A program made the position numbers and the translations under genes. Below, in pieces: positions 9,362-17,733 of a stretch of DNA of 42,134 bases (position 1 is its first letter; each line of letters begins with the position of its first letter). The notes under the pieces were generated by a model, which saw only the letters and a list, made by a program, of their open reading frames with translations, did not search any database and was not told where the DNA came from. The DNA comes from Prevotellaceae bacterium (GTDB taxonomy: Bacteria; Bacteroidota; Bacteroidia; Bacteroidales; Bacteroidaceae). The stretch lies in assembly GCA_028723455.1 (NCBI GenBank), contig JAQYEW010000042.1, positions 1 to 42,134 on the forward strand, read 5' to 3'.

Positions 9362-9764
9362 GACGTGGCTGCTGGCTTCCGCTTTTGCGGCAGTCAGCCT
9401 TACGGCCGGCGCGAAGAGCCTGGTCCTGGAACTGAGTAACGGACTGCGTGTGTTCTACAAATTGGGTGGCGAAGTCAACCCTCAGCTGGTGATTGCTGAC
9501 GACGGCTCCTTTACGCTCAACACCCAGGAGTATTCCTTTGCCGATGTGGCCTGTTTCCGCATCAGCGCTACCGACTATGACGGCGAGAATGGCACCGTGG
9601 ATGCCATTACTGTCGTTCAAAGTGATGGGAAAGAGTTGTCGGAAGCCTCTCTTTACAGTCTGGATGGTAAGCGTCTGGGCAGGATTGGTGATCTGGAACG
9701 CCAGCAGCGAGGCACGTATATTATCCGGAGCGATGTGAAATCCTTCAAGGTTACCAAGCGATGA
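9342..9764 (+). CDS. Small secreted protein with a T9SS-tail-like C-terminus, unknown function
   Basis: A 140-residue protein starting at ATG 9342 (MQKRIYKTWLL...). This start begins a good signal peptide ending near AGAKS and overlaps rsmA by 20 bp; an upstream frame start at 9303 would spoil the signal. The mature part is beta-rich (LVLELSNGLRVFYKLGG, GSFTLNTQEYSFADVACFRIS) and ends in ASLYSLDGKRLGRI...RGTYIIRSDVKSFKVTKR. That ending resembles a type A sorting tail (VYDLNGR...GIYIVNGKKxxxK). It stops in a 4-bp ATGA overlap with the metalloprotease gene, so the two are almost surely made together. I recognise no enzymatic motif. It may be a companion or chaperone-like partner of the next protein, but that is inference from position only. 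Confidence 0.75.
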   Translation: MQKRIYKTWLLASAFAAVSLTAGAKSLVLELSNGLRVFYKLGGEVNPQLVIADDGSFTLNTQEYSFADVACFRISATDYDGENGTVDAITVVQSDGKELSEASLYSLDGKRLGRIGDLERQQRGTYIIRSDVKSFKVTKR

Positions 9765-11755
9765 AAATTCTCCATACACTTCTTACTTTGGGCCTTTTGA
9801 CGACGACGGGTGCGCAAACAGTAATGGCCCAGCACCCCGACAGCCTTTGGTATCGTTACGACGACCGCTTTATGCCCAACCGCGTGTGGGACATCAGCGA
9901 ATATGATACGATCGTTTTTAAGAACTCTCTGATGACGCTCACCAAGAAGGACGGCAGCGGACGCCGCAGTTTGGGCTACATGACTTCAACGCCCGGTCGG
10001 TTCCAGTTTTCCGACCCCGGACGTATCCTTTACAAGCCCTCGTCCATGAACGTGGACTTTACAAACGACAACAGCCAGTGGAGTTTCCGGCGTTCCAAGG
10101 AGAGCGAACACTTCGTTTGCTTTTGGGAAAAGGGGAGCACGGCGGACATCGATTACATCTTGCAGACAGCCGAGCGTTCGTGGGACGTGTACGCAGGCCC
10201 TCTGGGCTTTGTGATTCCGGGCAAAAGCAGCACAGACACCTATAAAATACTGATTCGGGCCTATAATACCAACAACTGGATAGCCAGCGGCAGCGGCGAG
10301 GACCTCAAGGTAGGAACGCTGAATCTGTCGCCCGGTGCAGCGCGTGCGCGTGGCGGACACACCGTGGCGCACGAGGTGGGGCATACGTTCCAGTACCTGA
10401 CGAATGTGGATTGTGGTGCAGATGACCAGCATGGCTTCAACTACGGGCTGGGTCCCAATGGCGCCGGCGGCAATGGTTTCTGGGAGGACTGTGCGAATTG
10501 GATGGCCTATAAAGTGTATCCGGAGCGGCAGTTTACCGATGGCGAGTACTTTGAGGGTTACATGGCCCGCCACCACCAAAACCTGATGCACGAGGATGCG
10601 CGCTATTACAACTGCTTTTATCAGGACTTCCTTTGCGACCGCTTTGGCCGGGATTTCATTGGCCGCCTGTGGCGCGAGAGCATTCGTCCCGAGGATCCCG
10701 TGGACGCCATCAAGCGTCTTCAAAACCTCAGTCATGAGGATTTCAACGCCCTCATGTACGATGTTTTTGCCCACATGGCCGCTTGGGACACGCCCGGTAT
10801 CCGCGAGGCAGCGAAGAACCGTGTGGGGAGCCATCCCATGCGCCTGCACAGCGTGGATGTGGATGGAGAGGAGTGGTATCAGGTGGACAGCGCACATTGC
10901 CCGCAGAACTATGGCTATAACATCACGCCCCTGCGCCTTCCGGCCAAGGGCAGTGCCGTGGAGATTGATTTCCAAGGTCTCAAGAACGCCCCGGGATACC
11001 GCCATGTCGAGACGGCAAAGGGCGGTTGGCGCTGGGGATTGGTGGCGCAGCGTGAAGACGGCAGCCTGGACTATCAGCCGATGCAGAGCGGTGAGACAGG
11101 GACCGTTACCTATTCAGCCACTGATGATTTGAAGAACCTTTGGCTGGTGGTAATGGGTGCTCCCACCCAATGGTGGCACCATGAATGGGACAACAATGCA
11201 GCCAACGACGAGCAATGGCCCTATCGCATTCGCACACGCGGCACCAGTCCCGTGGGTATTCTGCATACCTTTACCGATGCCGATTTCTCCGCCGACTACC
11301 AACGCCGCAACGACACCCTTGTGGTTCATGCCCGTTTGGCATACAGTGCCGGCAGTTACAGCAGCGTAACCGTTCAGTACGACATGGATGCCATCTCACA
11401 AGTCTTGGGTATCAGTACGGAGAAGCTGAAGGGCGTGAAAGCCAGCGCGACGGCCAATCCTCGCTTTGTTGGTATCAGCAAGAGCGGCACGACCACCAGC
11501 ACCACAACCACCAGCACCAGTTCCGCCACGGTTTTGGGGCATTGGTTCAGCACCGGCGGCTACGTAACGGGATACGACTCCTCCGCCGCTATCTTTGCCG
11601 AGATGACTCCCGTTGACTTCAAGTGCAAGGTGGGGCAGTACCCGGGCCGCCTGCGTCAAGGGCAGACCTACGTCGTCCGCCAAGGCATTGTCTATAAGGA
11701 CGAGCACGACAAGACCTACCGCTGCACCATCGAGGTACATCTGGAGGTGTTCTGA
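9761..11755 (+). CDS. Putative secreted zinc metalloprotease (DUF6055-like) with DUF4859-like C-terminal domain
   Basis: A 664-residue protein with signal peptide (MKILHTLLTLGLLTTTGAQTVMAQ). Residues about 110-390 resemble the DUF6055 family. They contain HTVAHEVGHTFQYL, giving a zinc site HEVGH at 204-208, and a conserved downstream segment GFWEDCANWMAY whose E242 is a candidate third ligand. Residues about 510-664 resemble DUF4859 (VTVQYDMDAISQVLGIS), a beta domain found on secreted Bacteroidota hydrolases. This part is interrupted by a low-complexity linker SGTTTSTTTTSTSSATV near 574-590. No sorting tail is seen, unlike its coupled neighbour at 9342. The HExxH makes peptidase activity plausible; the substrate is unknown. 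Family calls are from motif memory. Confidence 0.7.
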   Translation: MKILHTLLTLGLLTTTGAQTVMAQHPDSLWYRYDDRFMPNRVWDISEYDTIVFKNSLMTLTKKDGSGRRSLGYMTSTPGRFQFSDPGRILYKPSSMNVDFTNDNSQWSFRRSKESEHFVCFWEKGSTADIDYILQTAERSWDVYAGPLGFVIPGKSSTDTYKILIRAYNTNNWIASGSGEDLKVGTLNLSPGAARARGGHTVAHEVGHTFQYLTNVDCGADDQHGFNYGLGPNGAGGNGFWEDCANWMAYKVYPERQFTDGEYFEGYMARHHQNLMHEDARYYNCFYQDFLCDRFGRDFIGRLWRESIRPEDPVDAIKRLQNLSHEDFNALMYDVFAHMAAWDTPGIREAAKNRVGSHPMRLHSVDVDGEEWYQVDSAHCPQNYGYNITPLRLPAKGSAVEIDFQGLKNAPGYRHVETAKGGWRWGLVAQREDGSLDYQPMQSGETGTVTYSATDDLKNLWLVVMGAPTQWWHHEWDNNAANDEQWPYRIRTRGTSPVGILHTFTDADFSADYQRRNDTLVVHARLAYSAGSYSSVTVQYDMDAISQVLGISTEKLKGVKASATANPRFVGISKSGTTTSTTTTSTSSATVLGHWFSTGGYVTGYDSSAAIFAEMTPVDFKCKVGQYPGRLRQGQTYVVRQGIVYKDEHDKTYRCTIEVHLEVF

Positions 11756-11786
11756 CTCTGGAAACCTCAACTTTTTCTTTATTCTT

Positions 11787-11817
11787 TTTGTCGTTAACGC
11801 AAAAATACATAATTTTG
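11787..11817 (+). promoter_or_regulatory. corA promoter (TTTG-19-TAATTTTG)
   Basis: TTTG at 11787-11790 and TAATTTTG at 11810-11817 are separated by 19 bp, matching the Bacteroidota housekeeping promoter. Transcription would start near 11824, giving a leader of about 157 nt before the corA ATG, far longer than other leaders in this window. Confidence 0.7.
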
Positions 11818-11823
11818 CAGAAC

Positions 11824-11980
11824 GAGTTAAATAGACACTAAGTACAAATCATTATGGACGACTATTACGCGGATAATTTGATGCTATTGTAGGGACCGGG
11901 CGCGCCAGGCGATGCCTCCTCCCAATGCTTAGGACTATCATTTTTATCCAACCAGCCCAAACGACGGAGGATTTATCCCG
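11824..11980 (+). promoter_or_regulatory. Structured corA mRNA leader with uORF and SD/anti-SD pairing
   Basis: The leader contains a 12-codon ORF (11854-11892). Directly after it comes a GC-rich hairpin with GGGA (11892-11895) pairing TCCC (11920-11923) and AGGC (11907-11910) pairing GCCT (11914-11917). An unusually strong Shine-Dalgarno GGAGGA (11966-11971) lies 9 bases before the corA ATG. TCCTCC at 11917-11922 is the exact complement of that GGAGGA, so the RNA can either form the hairpin or mask the ribosome binding site. This is the layout of an attenuator. The mechanism is inferred. Confidence 0.5.
11854..11892 (+). CDS. Possible leader peptide MDDYYADNLMLL upstream of corA
   Basis: ATG at 11854 and TAG at 11890-11892 give the 12-residue peptide MDDYYADNLMLL, wholly inside the corA leader. 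The acidic start (MDD) is noteworthy. In enterobacteria, leader peptides of Mg2+ transporters with acidic and proline-rich starts (MgtL type) make translating ribosomes fall apart at low Mg2+. No proline is present here and I know of no described homologue. The uORF stop abuts the GGGA arm of the downstream hairpin, so ribosome occupancy would change folding. Translation is unproven. Confidence 0.35.
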   Translation: MDDYYADNLMLL

Positions 11981-12907
11981 ATGCGAACATTCTGGAAAAC
12001 AAAGCATGGTCTGCGTACCATCGACACATGGGAACCCGATTGCTGGGTTCAAGTTACCTGCCCTTCTCAGGAAGATACCGATTTTCTGGTTCAGAAACTT
12101 GGTGTGCCTGACTACTACGTAAGCGATATCGCCGATACCGACGAACGTGCGCGTTACGACGTGGACGACGGATGGGTTCTGATTATTCTGCGTATTCCCT
12201 ATGTCAAGGAAGTGCGCTCGCGCACACCCTTCACCACCATCCCCATGGGTATTATCATGCGGGGCAATGTGTGCGTTACCATCTGCAATTACGAGACCAA
12301 CATGATGATTGATTTCGTCAGCTATCAGCAGAAGCGCGGTTTGGGCTTTGTGGATGGCGTGGACATGACGTTCCGCATCTTCCTCTCCAGCGCGGTATGG
12401 TATTTGAAGCGTCTGAAACAGATAAGCGCACTGATTGACAAGAGCAAGCAGAACCTGGACCGCAATGTGGATAACGAGGACCTGATCGGATTGAGCCGCT
12501 TGCAGGACAGCCTGACATACTTCATTACCTCCATCCGTGGCAACGAGAACCTGCTCTCGAAACTGAAATTCAAGCTGCCCGTTGACGAATTGGATGCCGA
12601 CCTGATCGAGGACGTGAGCATCGAGATGACGCAGGCACGCGAAACCACCGCCATTTATTCCAACATTCTGGACAGTACGCTGGACACCTATGCCAACGTC
12701 ATCAACAACAACATGTCCAAGGTGATGAAGATCCTGACCAGCATCTCCATCATCATGATGTGCCCCAATATGATCAGTGGCCTCTTTGGCATGAACCTGC
12801 TCAATGGCATGGAAACATGGGCATGGGGATTCCCCGTGGCCCTGCTCATCAGTATTCTTGTTACCGTCATCTTCTGGTGGTACTTCAAACGAAAATCGTG
12901 GTTCTAA
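11981..12907 (+). CDS. corA: CorA family Mg2+/divalent cation channel
   Basis: A 308-residue protein of usual CorA length. The N-terminal two thirds form the cytoplasmic alpha/beta and long-helix funnel (TWEPDCWVQVTCPSQEDTDF ... LSRLQDSLTYFITSIRGNENLL). Two C-terminal transmembrane helices follow, ILTSISIIMMCPNMISGLFGMN and FPVALLISILVTVIFWWYF, ending in the basic KRKSWF. The selectivity motif GMN is at residues 270-272. CorA forms a pentameric inner-membrane channel that takes up Mg2+ (some relatives take Co2+ or Zn2+). The ATG at 11981 has a clear SD (GGAGGA, 9-base spacing), rare in this phylum. The DUF349 gene follows after 54 bp with no visible promoter and may be co-transcribed. Confidence 0.93.
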   Translation: MRTFWKTKHGLRTIDTWEPDCWVQVTCPSQEDTDFLVQKLGVPDYYVSDIADTDERARYDVDDGWVLIILRIPYVKEVRSRTPFTTIPMGIIMRGNVCVTICNYETNMMIDFVSYQQKRGLGFVDGVDMTFRIFLSSAVWYLKRLKQISALIDKSKQNLDRNVDNEDLIGLSRLQDSLTYFITSIRGNENLLSKLKFKLPVDELDADLIEDVSIEMTQARETTAIYSNILDSTLDTYANVINNNMSKVMKILTSISIIMMCPNMISGLFGMNLLNGMETWAWGFPVALLISILVTVIFWWYFKRKSWF

Positions 12908-12961
12908 ACAACGGATAACGAAACCAGTAAACATAACTAAAACAACTAATCTATCTTGATT

Positions 12962-14779
12962 ATGGACACTCTTGATCAGACCCCCCAGGCTGAGGCTCCC
13001 GTAGCAGAACCTGCTGCCGTAGCCGTTGAGACCCCTCTGCAGGAAGCGGAGGACACCAACATCCCCTTGATGAAGACAAAGGAGGAAGTCGTGGCTCGCG
13101 CCCAAGAACTTGCCGCCGCTGAAGAGGTGGCGGACAAACAGGAGCTGGATCTCCTGAAGCAGCTCTATTACCGCTATCATCATGCCGATGCCATGGCCTT
13201 GCGCCAGGAGTTCATCGACAACGGCGGCGATGCACAACAGTACGTTCCTGCCATTGACCCCACGGAGGAAGCCTTTAAGGAGGCGTTGCAGACCATCCGT
13301 CAGCGTCGCACTGATGCCTTGCTGGCTCAGGAGAAGGAACGCCAGGACAACCTGCTGAAGAAGCAGGCGGTGATTGAGAAGATCAAGGCCCTCGCCACCA
13401 CCCCCGACGAGGCTAACAATAATTATGATGCCTTCCGCCAGCTGCAGAGCGAATGGAAGGAAATAGGCGCCGTGCCCGCCGAGGCCGTTACCGATGTGTG
13501 GAAGAGCTATCAGCTTTATGTCGAGCAGTTCTATGACATGCTGAAGCAGAACCACGAGATGCGTGTCTACGATTTCCAGAAGAATCTGGAAGCCAAGACC
13601 ATCCTCTGCGAAAAGGCCGAGCAGCTGCAGGAGGAGGCGGACGTGGTAAAGGCGCTGAACAAATTACAGACCCTGCACCAGGATTGGAAAGAGATAGGTC
13701 CCGTAAGCAAGGACCTGCGCGAATCCCTGTGGACACGCTTCAAGGACGCCAGCACCATCGTGCGCAAGCGCCATCAGGATTATTTCGAGAACCGCAAGGC
13801 ACAGGAAGAGGAGAACTTGCAGAAGAAGACCGCCCTGTGCGAACAGGTGGAGGCTATCCAGACCGATGGGCTGAGCACCTTTGCGCAATGGGACGAGACC
13901 ACGAAGCAAATTCTGGAACTTCAGGCACAGTGGAAAACCATCGGTTTCGCTCCGCAGAAGCAGAACAATCAGATTTTCGAGCGTTTCCGCGCCGCCTGCG
14001 ACAAGTTCTTCACGCTGAAGCATGAGTACTTCCAGAACGTGAAGGGCAGCCTGCAGGAGAACCTGGAGAAAAAGACCGCCCTGGCAGAGCAGGCCGAGGC
14101 TTTGAAGGACAGTACGGAATGGCGCAAGACCACGGACGCCCTCGTAGAGTTGCAGAAGCAATGGAAGGAGATTGGTGCCGTGCCCCGCAAGGTCAGCGAC
14201 CAACTGTGGAAACGTTTCACCAGCGCCTGTGATGCTTTCTTCGAGGCGAAGAAGGCAGCCCAAGGCCCCCAGCGTGCCGAGCAGAACGAGAACCTGGAGA
14301 AGAAGCAGGGTATCATTCAGCAGCTCAAGGACCTCCTGGAGCAGACGGAGGAGAACGCCGCGCAGGAGGTGCGCCGCTTGCAGCAGCAATGGAACGAAGT
14401 GGGTCATGTGCCCATGCGCGAGAAGGACAGGGTATATGCCCAGTACCACGAGGTGGTGGATGCCCTGTACAAGAAATTCAATCTCAGCCAGGCCCAGCGT
14501 CGTTTGAGCAGTTTCAAGAACGCCCTGAAGGTAACGGCGGAGAAGGAGGGCAGCAACCTGGTGCGCGAGCGCGATCGCCTGCAGCGTGCCTTCGAGATGA
14601 TGAAGAACGAGATCCAGACCTACGAGAACAACCTCGGCTTCCTGAGCGTAGGCAGCAAAAAGGGCAACAGCCTGGTACTGGAAATCCAACGTAAGGTGGA
14701 TAAGCTGAAGGGCGAATTGAACCTGCTGGCTGAGAAGATCAAGGCCGTAAACCAGGAGATTCGCAAGGAACAGAAATAA
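12962..14779 (+). CDS. DUF349 repeat protein
   Basis: A 605-residue, highly charged, helical cytoplasmic protein. The start is the ATG at 12962 (MDTLDQTPQAEAP); a TTG 6 bp upstream in frame is unlikely. An acidic Ala/Pro/Glu-rich N-terminus is followed by a repeated three-helix unit whose signature occurs five times: QSEWKEIGAVP, HQDWKEIGPVS, QAQWKTIGFAP, QKQWKEIGAVP and QQQWNEVGHVP. Spacing is about 70-75 residues. Each unit has the typical DUF349 W-K-x-I-G-x-V/A-P turn. A coiled coil with LVRERDRLQRAFEMMKNEI follows at the C-terminus. DUF349 proteins are widespread in Bacteroidota and of unknown function; the repeat looks like a binding scaffold. It follows corA by 54 bp. Confidence 0.85.
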   Translation: MDTLDQTPQAEAPVAEPAAVAVETPLQEAEDTNIPLMKTKEEVVARAQELAAAEEVADKQELDLLKQLYYRYHHADAMALRQEFIDNGGDAQQYVPAIDPTEEAFKEALQTIRQRRTDALLAQEKERQDNLLKKQAVIEKIKALATTPDEANNNYDAFRQLQSEWKEIGAVPAEAVTDVWKSYQLYVEQFYDMLKQNHEMRVYDFQKNLEAKTILCEKAEQLQEEADVVKALNKLQTLHQDWKEIGPVSKDLRESLWTRFKDASTIVRKRHQDYFENRKAQEEENLQKKTALCEQVEAIQTDGLSTFAQWDETTKQILELQAQWKTIGFAPQKQNNQIFERFRAACDKFFTLKHEYFQNVKGSLQENLEKKTALAEQAEALKDSTEWRKTTDALVELQKQWKEIGAVPRKVSDQLWKRFTSACDAFFEAKKAAQGPQRAEQNENLEKKQGIIQQLKDLLEQTEENAAQEVRRLQQQWNEVGHVPMREKDRVYAQYHEVVDALYKKFNLSQAQRRLSSFKNALKVTAEKEGSNLVRERDRLQRAFEMMKNEIQTYENNLGFLSVGSKKGNSLVLEIQRKVDKLKGELNLLAEKIKAVNQEIRKEQK

Positions 14780-14808
14780 GCCGTTTTCAGCGTTTATTTA
14801 GTCCTCAA

Positions 14809-14874
14809 AAAAAACATATAGAAGAAACGGACAAAACTAATACTTGTTTTGCCCGTTTCTTCTATATGTTTTTT
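14809..14874. terminator. Long inverted repeat between convergent genes (29-bp arms)
   Basis: Arms 14809-14837 and 14846-14874 pair at 28 of 29 positions around an 8-base loop (TAATACTT), with A-runs on one side and T-runs on the other. It lies between the DUF349 stop and the convergent C10 protease stop, so it suits a bidirectional terminator. A further half copy of the outer arm (ACTATATGTTTTTTT) follows at about 14883-14897. The central 16 bases recur exactly at 36069-36084. Confidence 0.7.
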
Positions 14875-14984
14875 GCAAATTAACTATATGTTTTTTTGCG
14901 TGCGCTTTGTCTCAAGAGAATATAAACGTTTGCTTTCCCGGTGTTGGAGGCAAAGCAGCGCGTCGCAGACAAGGGATGAAGCCG

Positions 14985-17573
14985 TCAGCGACACAGCGCA
15001 ATCTTGAATGTACTGCGGCGTTTGCCGGCTGTAACGCTAACCGCATAGGTGCCGTTGCAGAGATGGGCAAGACTTATGGAGGACACGGAAGTTGCGGCTG
15101 CCACGCGGCGTCCGCTCATATCATGGACCGTGATGGCGTCAATGCCTGAACTGTCTGACAGACGCAACAAGCCGTCGCGGAGCGTGAAACCAAGCGGAGC
15201 GTCAGCCTGCCGTGTGTCGGCAATCGTGGTTGTCGGGTCTGGGGTAATTGGCTTTGGAAGCACCTTCAGGGGCACTTCGGCCAGTGTGGAATAGACAATG
15301 GAATTGCCGCTGCGGTCGTTCCTCGTCAGCACAAGGTTATAATCGCCTTCGTCCAGATACACCTCTCCGCCAGCAATCACAGCTTCTTGGGTATTCTTTT
15401 CGAGCAACACTTCAAACTCCTTGAACTTATGTACAATCTCTCTCTTGTCTTCTGACATGACGTGGAGTTGCAGATAAGCGAACGAACCCTTGTAGCTTCC
15501 GCTTGCCATGGACTCCATGTTGATGGTTACATGTAGCGGCTGGTCTTTGTAGGACTGATAGCCGGCAGAATCAAAACCGGCTGTTAAGGCCGCCTCGTAG
15601 AACACCGCATCCCTCAGCAAGAGGCTCTGCGTGCCGAGAATGTCGGAAGGAATGATGGTCGCTTCATCGCTCAGTCCGTTGGTGGCGTCGTAGGTAATGG
15701 ACGCAAAGCATTGCTCCTGACCGGTCGGAGGCGTATATTCCGCAATGTACTGCTGCGATTCTCCCGGCTCCAAATGTATGGACATGGTACGCTTCTTCAC
15801 CAGGTCTTTGGCAAGGGGCTGTGTTTTGTCCGGTTGCTCAAGACTGAAATAGACCGATACGTAAGAGGAATAAGCCGTTTCGCCGAGGTTGGTCAGCGTG
15901 AACGTGAGCGTGTTTTTCTTTCCTGCGAAAAGGTATTGCTTGTCGGCTTCGACTGCCAGCTTGGGAGTGCTCTTCTCTTCTTCGGACGAGAATCTGCCGT
16001 TAACATTGGAAACGGTAACAGCGGAGTTGAAGTATCTGCCTACGGGTATCTCCTGCCAGACATTCTGCCCTTTGGGCGAGAAGATAGGAAACAGCGTGAA
16101 GCTGCCTTGCGGTATGCGTTCGGGCAAAAGCCTTACTTCAATCTTGTTGTAGGTGAACTCTTTGGCTATGCTCCATGCCGAGGGCTGCCCTACGTTGATG
16201 ATATTCCCCTTTTCGTCACGTATGCCTAAGGAGAATTGGGCTTCTGTCTCTTCGTATGATTCCAGGCGTAAGCCCCTGATGTCAAACTTGGGATAGGCGT
16301 CGGTATAATCTGATGTCTTGGTCAGGGCTTTTGCAAGGAAGATGTAGTCCGGCTGCTGCTTGGATATGCTCCCTGCGGGAGCAATGCCTATGATGGCTTG
16401 CAGGTCGACGACAAATGCCCCTATGCCGCCTCCGCCTATGCCTCTTGTCTGCGGAGCGAGCAGCGAGAATTTGAAAAAGCCGTCGGCCTGGCCGTTCCAA
16501 CCCCAGTTGATGTGATAGTAGCCTTTGCCGTCATATCCGTCACACACGAAAGCATGACCGCTTTCGGCGGCTACAGCGTCAAGATATACCGGCCGGTTGG
16601 AGGCAAGTTCGTTATATATAATATCCTCCCATTCCTGTGCGCTTTTGTTCATACGCCGGACGAGTTGGGCTTCGGGATAGTCGAAATTCTGGTGCAAGGC
16701 CTTTAGGGCGTTCGCGCCCGAACTGCTGCTCATCGCCAGCGAATACTGCATTCGGCATGCGGCTCCTATTTCGTAGAGGAGCAGGCCTACGGCATTGTTT
16801 TCTTCGTAGGTATAGCTCCCGTCGGGCGCATACTGCGGGTGCATCATATCCCATTGATACGCCCCGTTTTCTCCCAATACAATGTTCTTGCCCGGCTTGA
16901 AGAAGTTGTCAAACTTGTAGTAGGCATTGCCGTGGGCTTGCCGGGGATGCCTGTGATGGTACATGATCTGCGCCAGTGCCGTGGCAACGCATCCTGTTAC
17001 GGCATGTTCGGAATCTATGAGAGGCGTCATGCTGTTGAAAGGCATGCCCTGCCCCCACTTGACGTCATTCAGCAAGGGTGCTATGGGCTGTCGCAGGGTG
17101 TTTGATGTGCTTGTCTCGGAACGCTGCTTGGCCTGCGACATCTTTTTCTGACTGCCGGCAGCCTCCGCGACGGACTGTCCCATCATCCGCAATACGGTTT
17201 TCAACTGGGAGGGCATGGAAGAGCCGTCAAACACAGCTTGTGGCGAATAGCCGGCCACGGGGTCGACGGCATCATCAGCCGCTATGATGACATAGCCCTG
17301 TCCTGACTGCGGGGTGAATACATACAACAATGGTTCGTGCCCACTGTCGTTGTCATTAAGAAGCGTGTATGCGAGTTGAAGTTTTGAGGCTTGCGCTTCC
17401 TTTCGTCGGGTTTTCCGCTGTGCGCCGTCTTTCCAGGCTGATCCTTTTTTCAGCAGTCCGCTTTGCTCGGCATACTGCCTTGCAAGTGCGACGTCTATCG
17501 GATTGCTCCATACAAAGAGCGATTGCAAACTAATTAAACAGAGGGAAAAAAGTTTCAGTGGTGTGATTTTCAT
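14985..17573 (-). CDS. Secreted C10 family cysteine protease (streptopain/interpain type) with T9SS tail
   Basis: An 862-residue protein starting at ATG 17573 (MKITPLKLFSLCLISLQSLFVWS), which begins a proper signal peptide. A start 27 bp upstream would add a charged leader. Residues about 25-160 form the C10 pro-domain (YVFTPQSGQGYVIIAADDAVDPVAGYS). The catalytic domain has DVKWGQGMPFN, the nucleophile C195 in TGCVATALAQIMYHHRHP, and H340 in ESGHAFVCDGYDGKGYYHINWGWNG with the conserved N and W. Beta-sandwich domains fill residues 400-790. The tail GIDAITVHDMSGRRVAA...GTYAVSVTAGKRR is a type A T9SS sorting signal, so the enzyme is exported across the outer membrane. Prevotella interpain A, which degrades haemoglobin and complement, is a close functional parallel; the substrate here is unknown. 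Confidence 0.92.
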   Translation of the reverse strand: MKITPLKLFSLCLISLQSLFVWSNPIDVALARQYAEQSGLLKKGSAWKDGAQRKTRRKEAQASKLQLAYTLLNDNDSGHEPLLYVFTPQSGQGYVIIAADDAVDPVAGYSPQAVFDGSSMPSQLKTVLRMMGQSVAEAAGSQKKMSQAKQRSETSTSNTLRQPIAPLLNDVKWGQGMPFNSMTPLIDSEHAVTGCVATALAQIMYHHRHPRQAHGNAYYKFDNFFKPGKNIVLGENGAYQWDMMHPQYAPDGSYTYEENNAVGLLLYEIGAACRMQYSLAMSSSSGANALKALHQNFDYPEAQLVRRMNKSAQEWEDIIYNELASNRPVYLDAVAAESGHAFVCDGYDGKGYYHINWGWNGQADGFFKFSLLAPQTRGIGGGGIGAFVVDLQAIIGIAPAGSISKQQPDYIFLAKALTKTSDYTDAYPKFDIRGLRLESYEETEAQFSLGIRDEKGNIINVGQPSAWSIAKEFTYNKIEVRLLPERIPQGSFTLFPIFSPKGQNVWQEIPVGRYFNSAVTVSNVNGRFSSEEEKSTPKLAVEADKQYLFAGKKNTLTFTLTNLGETAYSSYVSVYFSLEQPDKTQPLAKDLVKKRTMSIHLEPGESQQYIAEYTPPTGQEQCFASITYDATNGLSDEATIIPSDILGTQSLLLRDAVFYEAALTAGFDSAGYQSYKDQPLHVTINMESMASGSYKGSFAYLQLHVMSEDKREIVHKFKEFEVLLEKNTQEAVIAGGEVYLDEGDYNLVLTRNDRSGNSIVYSTLAEVPLKVLPKPITPDPTTTIADTRQADAPLGFTLRDGLLRLSDSSGIDAITVHDMSGRRVAAATSVSSISLAHLCNGTYAVSVTAGKRRSTFKIALCR

Positions 17574-17597
17574 TATCTTTATATCTTTATTTATCTG

Positions 17598-17605
17598 CAA
17601 AGATA
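17598..17605 (-). promoter_or_regulatory. -7 box (TATCTTTG) of the C10 protease gene
   Basis: On the minus strand TATCTTTG (17605-17598) lies 24 bp before the ATG at 17573 and matches TAnnTTTG. No clear -33 box at the proper distance. Confidence 0.5.
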
Positions 17606-17644
17606 GTCAATCTTGCGGAATTTTTCACGGTTCCCACGTAATAA

Positions 17645-17684
17645 CACAAAAAGCCGCAAGCGGATGAACTTGCGGCTTTTTGTG
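17645..17684 (-). terminator. Rho-independent terminator after the DRMDYRQ-repeat gene
   Basis: A perfect 16-bp stem (17645-17660 with 17669-17684) with loop CGGATGAA. The stem has a GC-rich top (AAGCCGCAAG) and a run of T on both strands. It lies 49 bp past the stop at 17734 and upstream of the C10 protease promoter. Confidence 0.85.
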
Positions 17685-17733
17685 AATCTAAGGTTGTATG
17701 AACGGACTGACTGTATGTTTTGCGCATGCGCTT

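Noticed and set aside
11852..13555. Open frame of 567 codons on the minus strand, antisense to corA and the DUF349 gene
   Set aside because: It mirrors the codon structure of two clear genes, has low-complexity His/Gly/Leu/Val composition and matches no family.
15711..16229. Plus-strand open frame of 172 codons inside the C10 protease gene
   Set aside because: Antisense to a well-supported secreted protease; no signal, motif or promoter.
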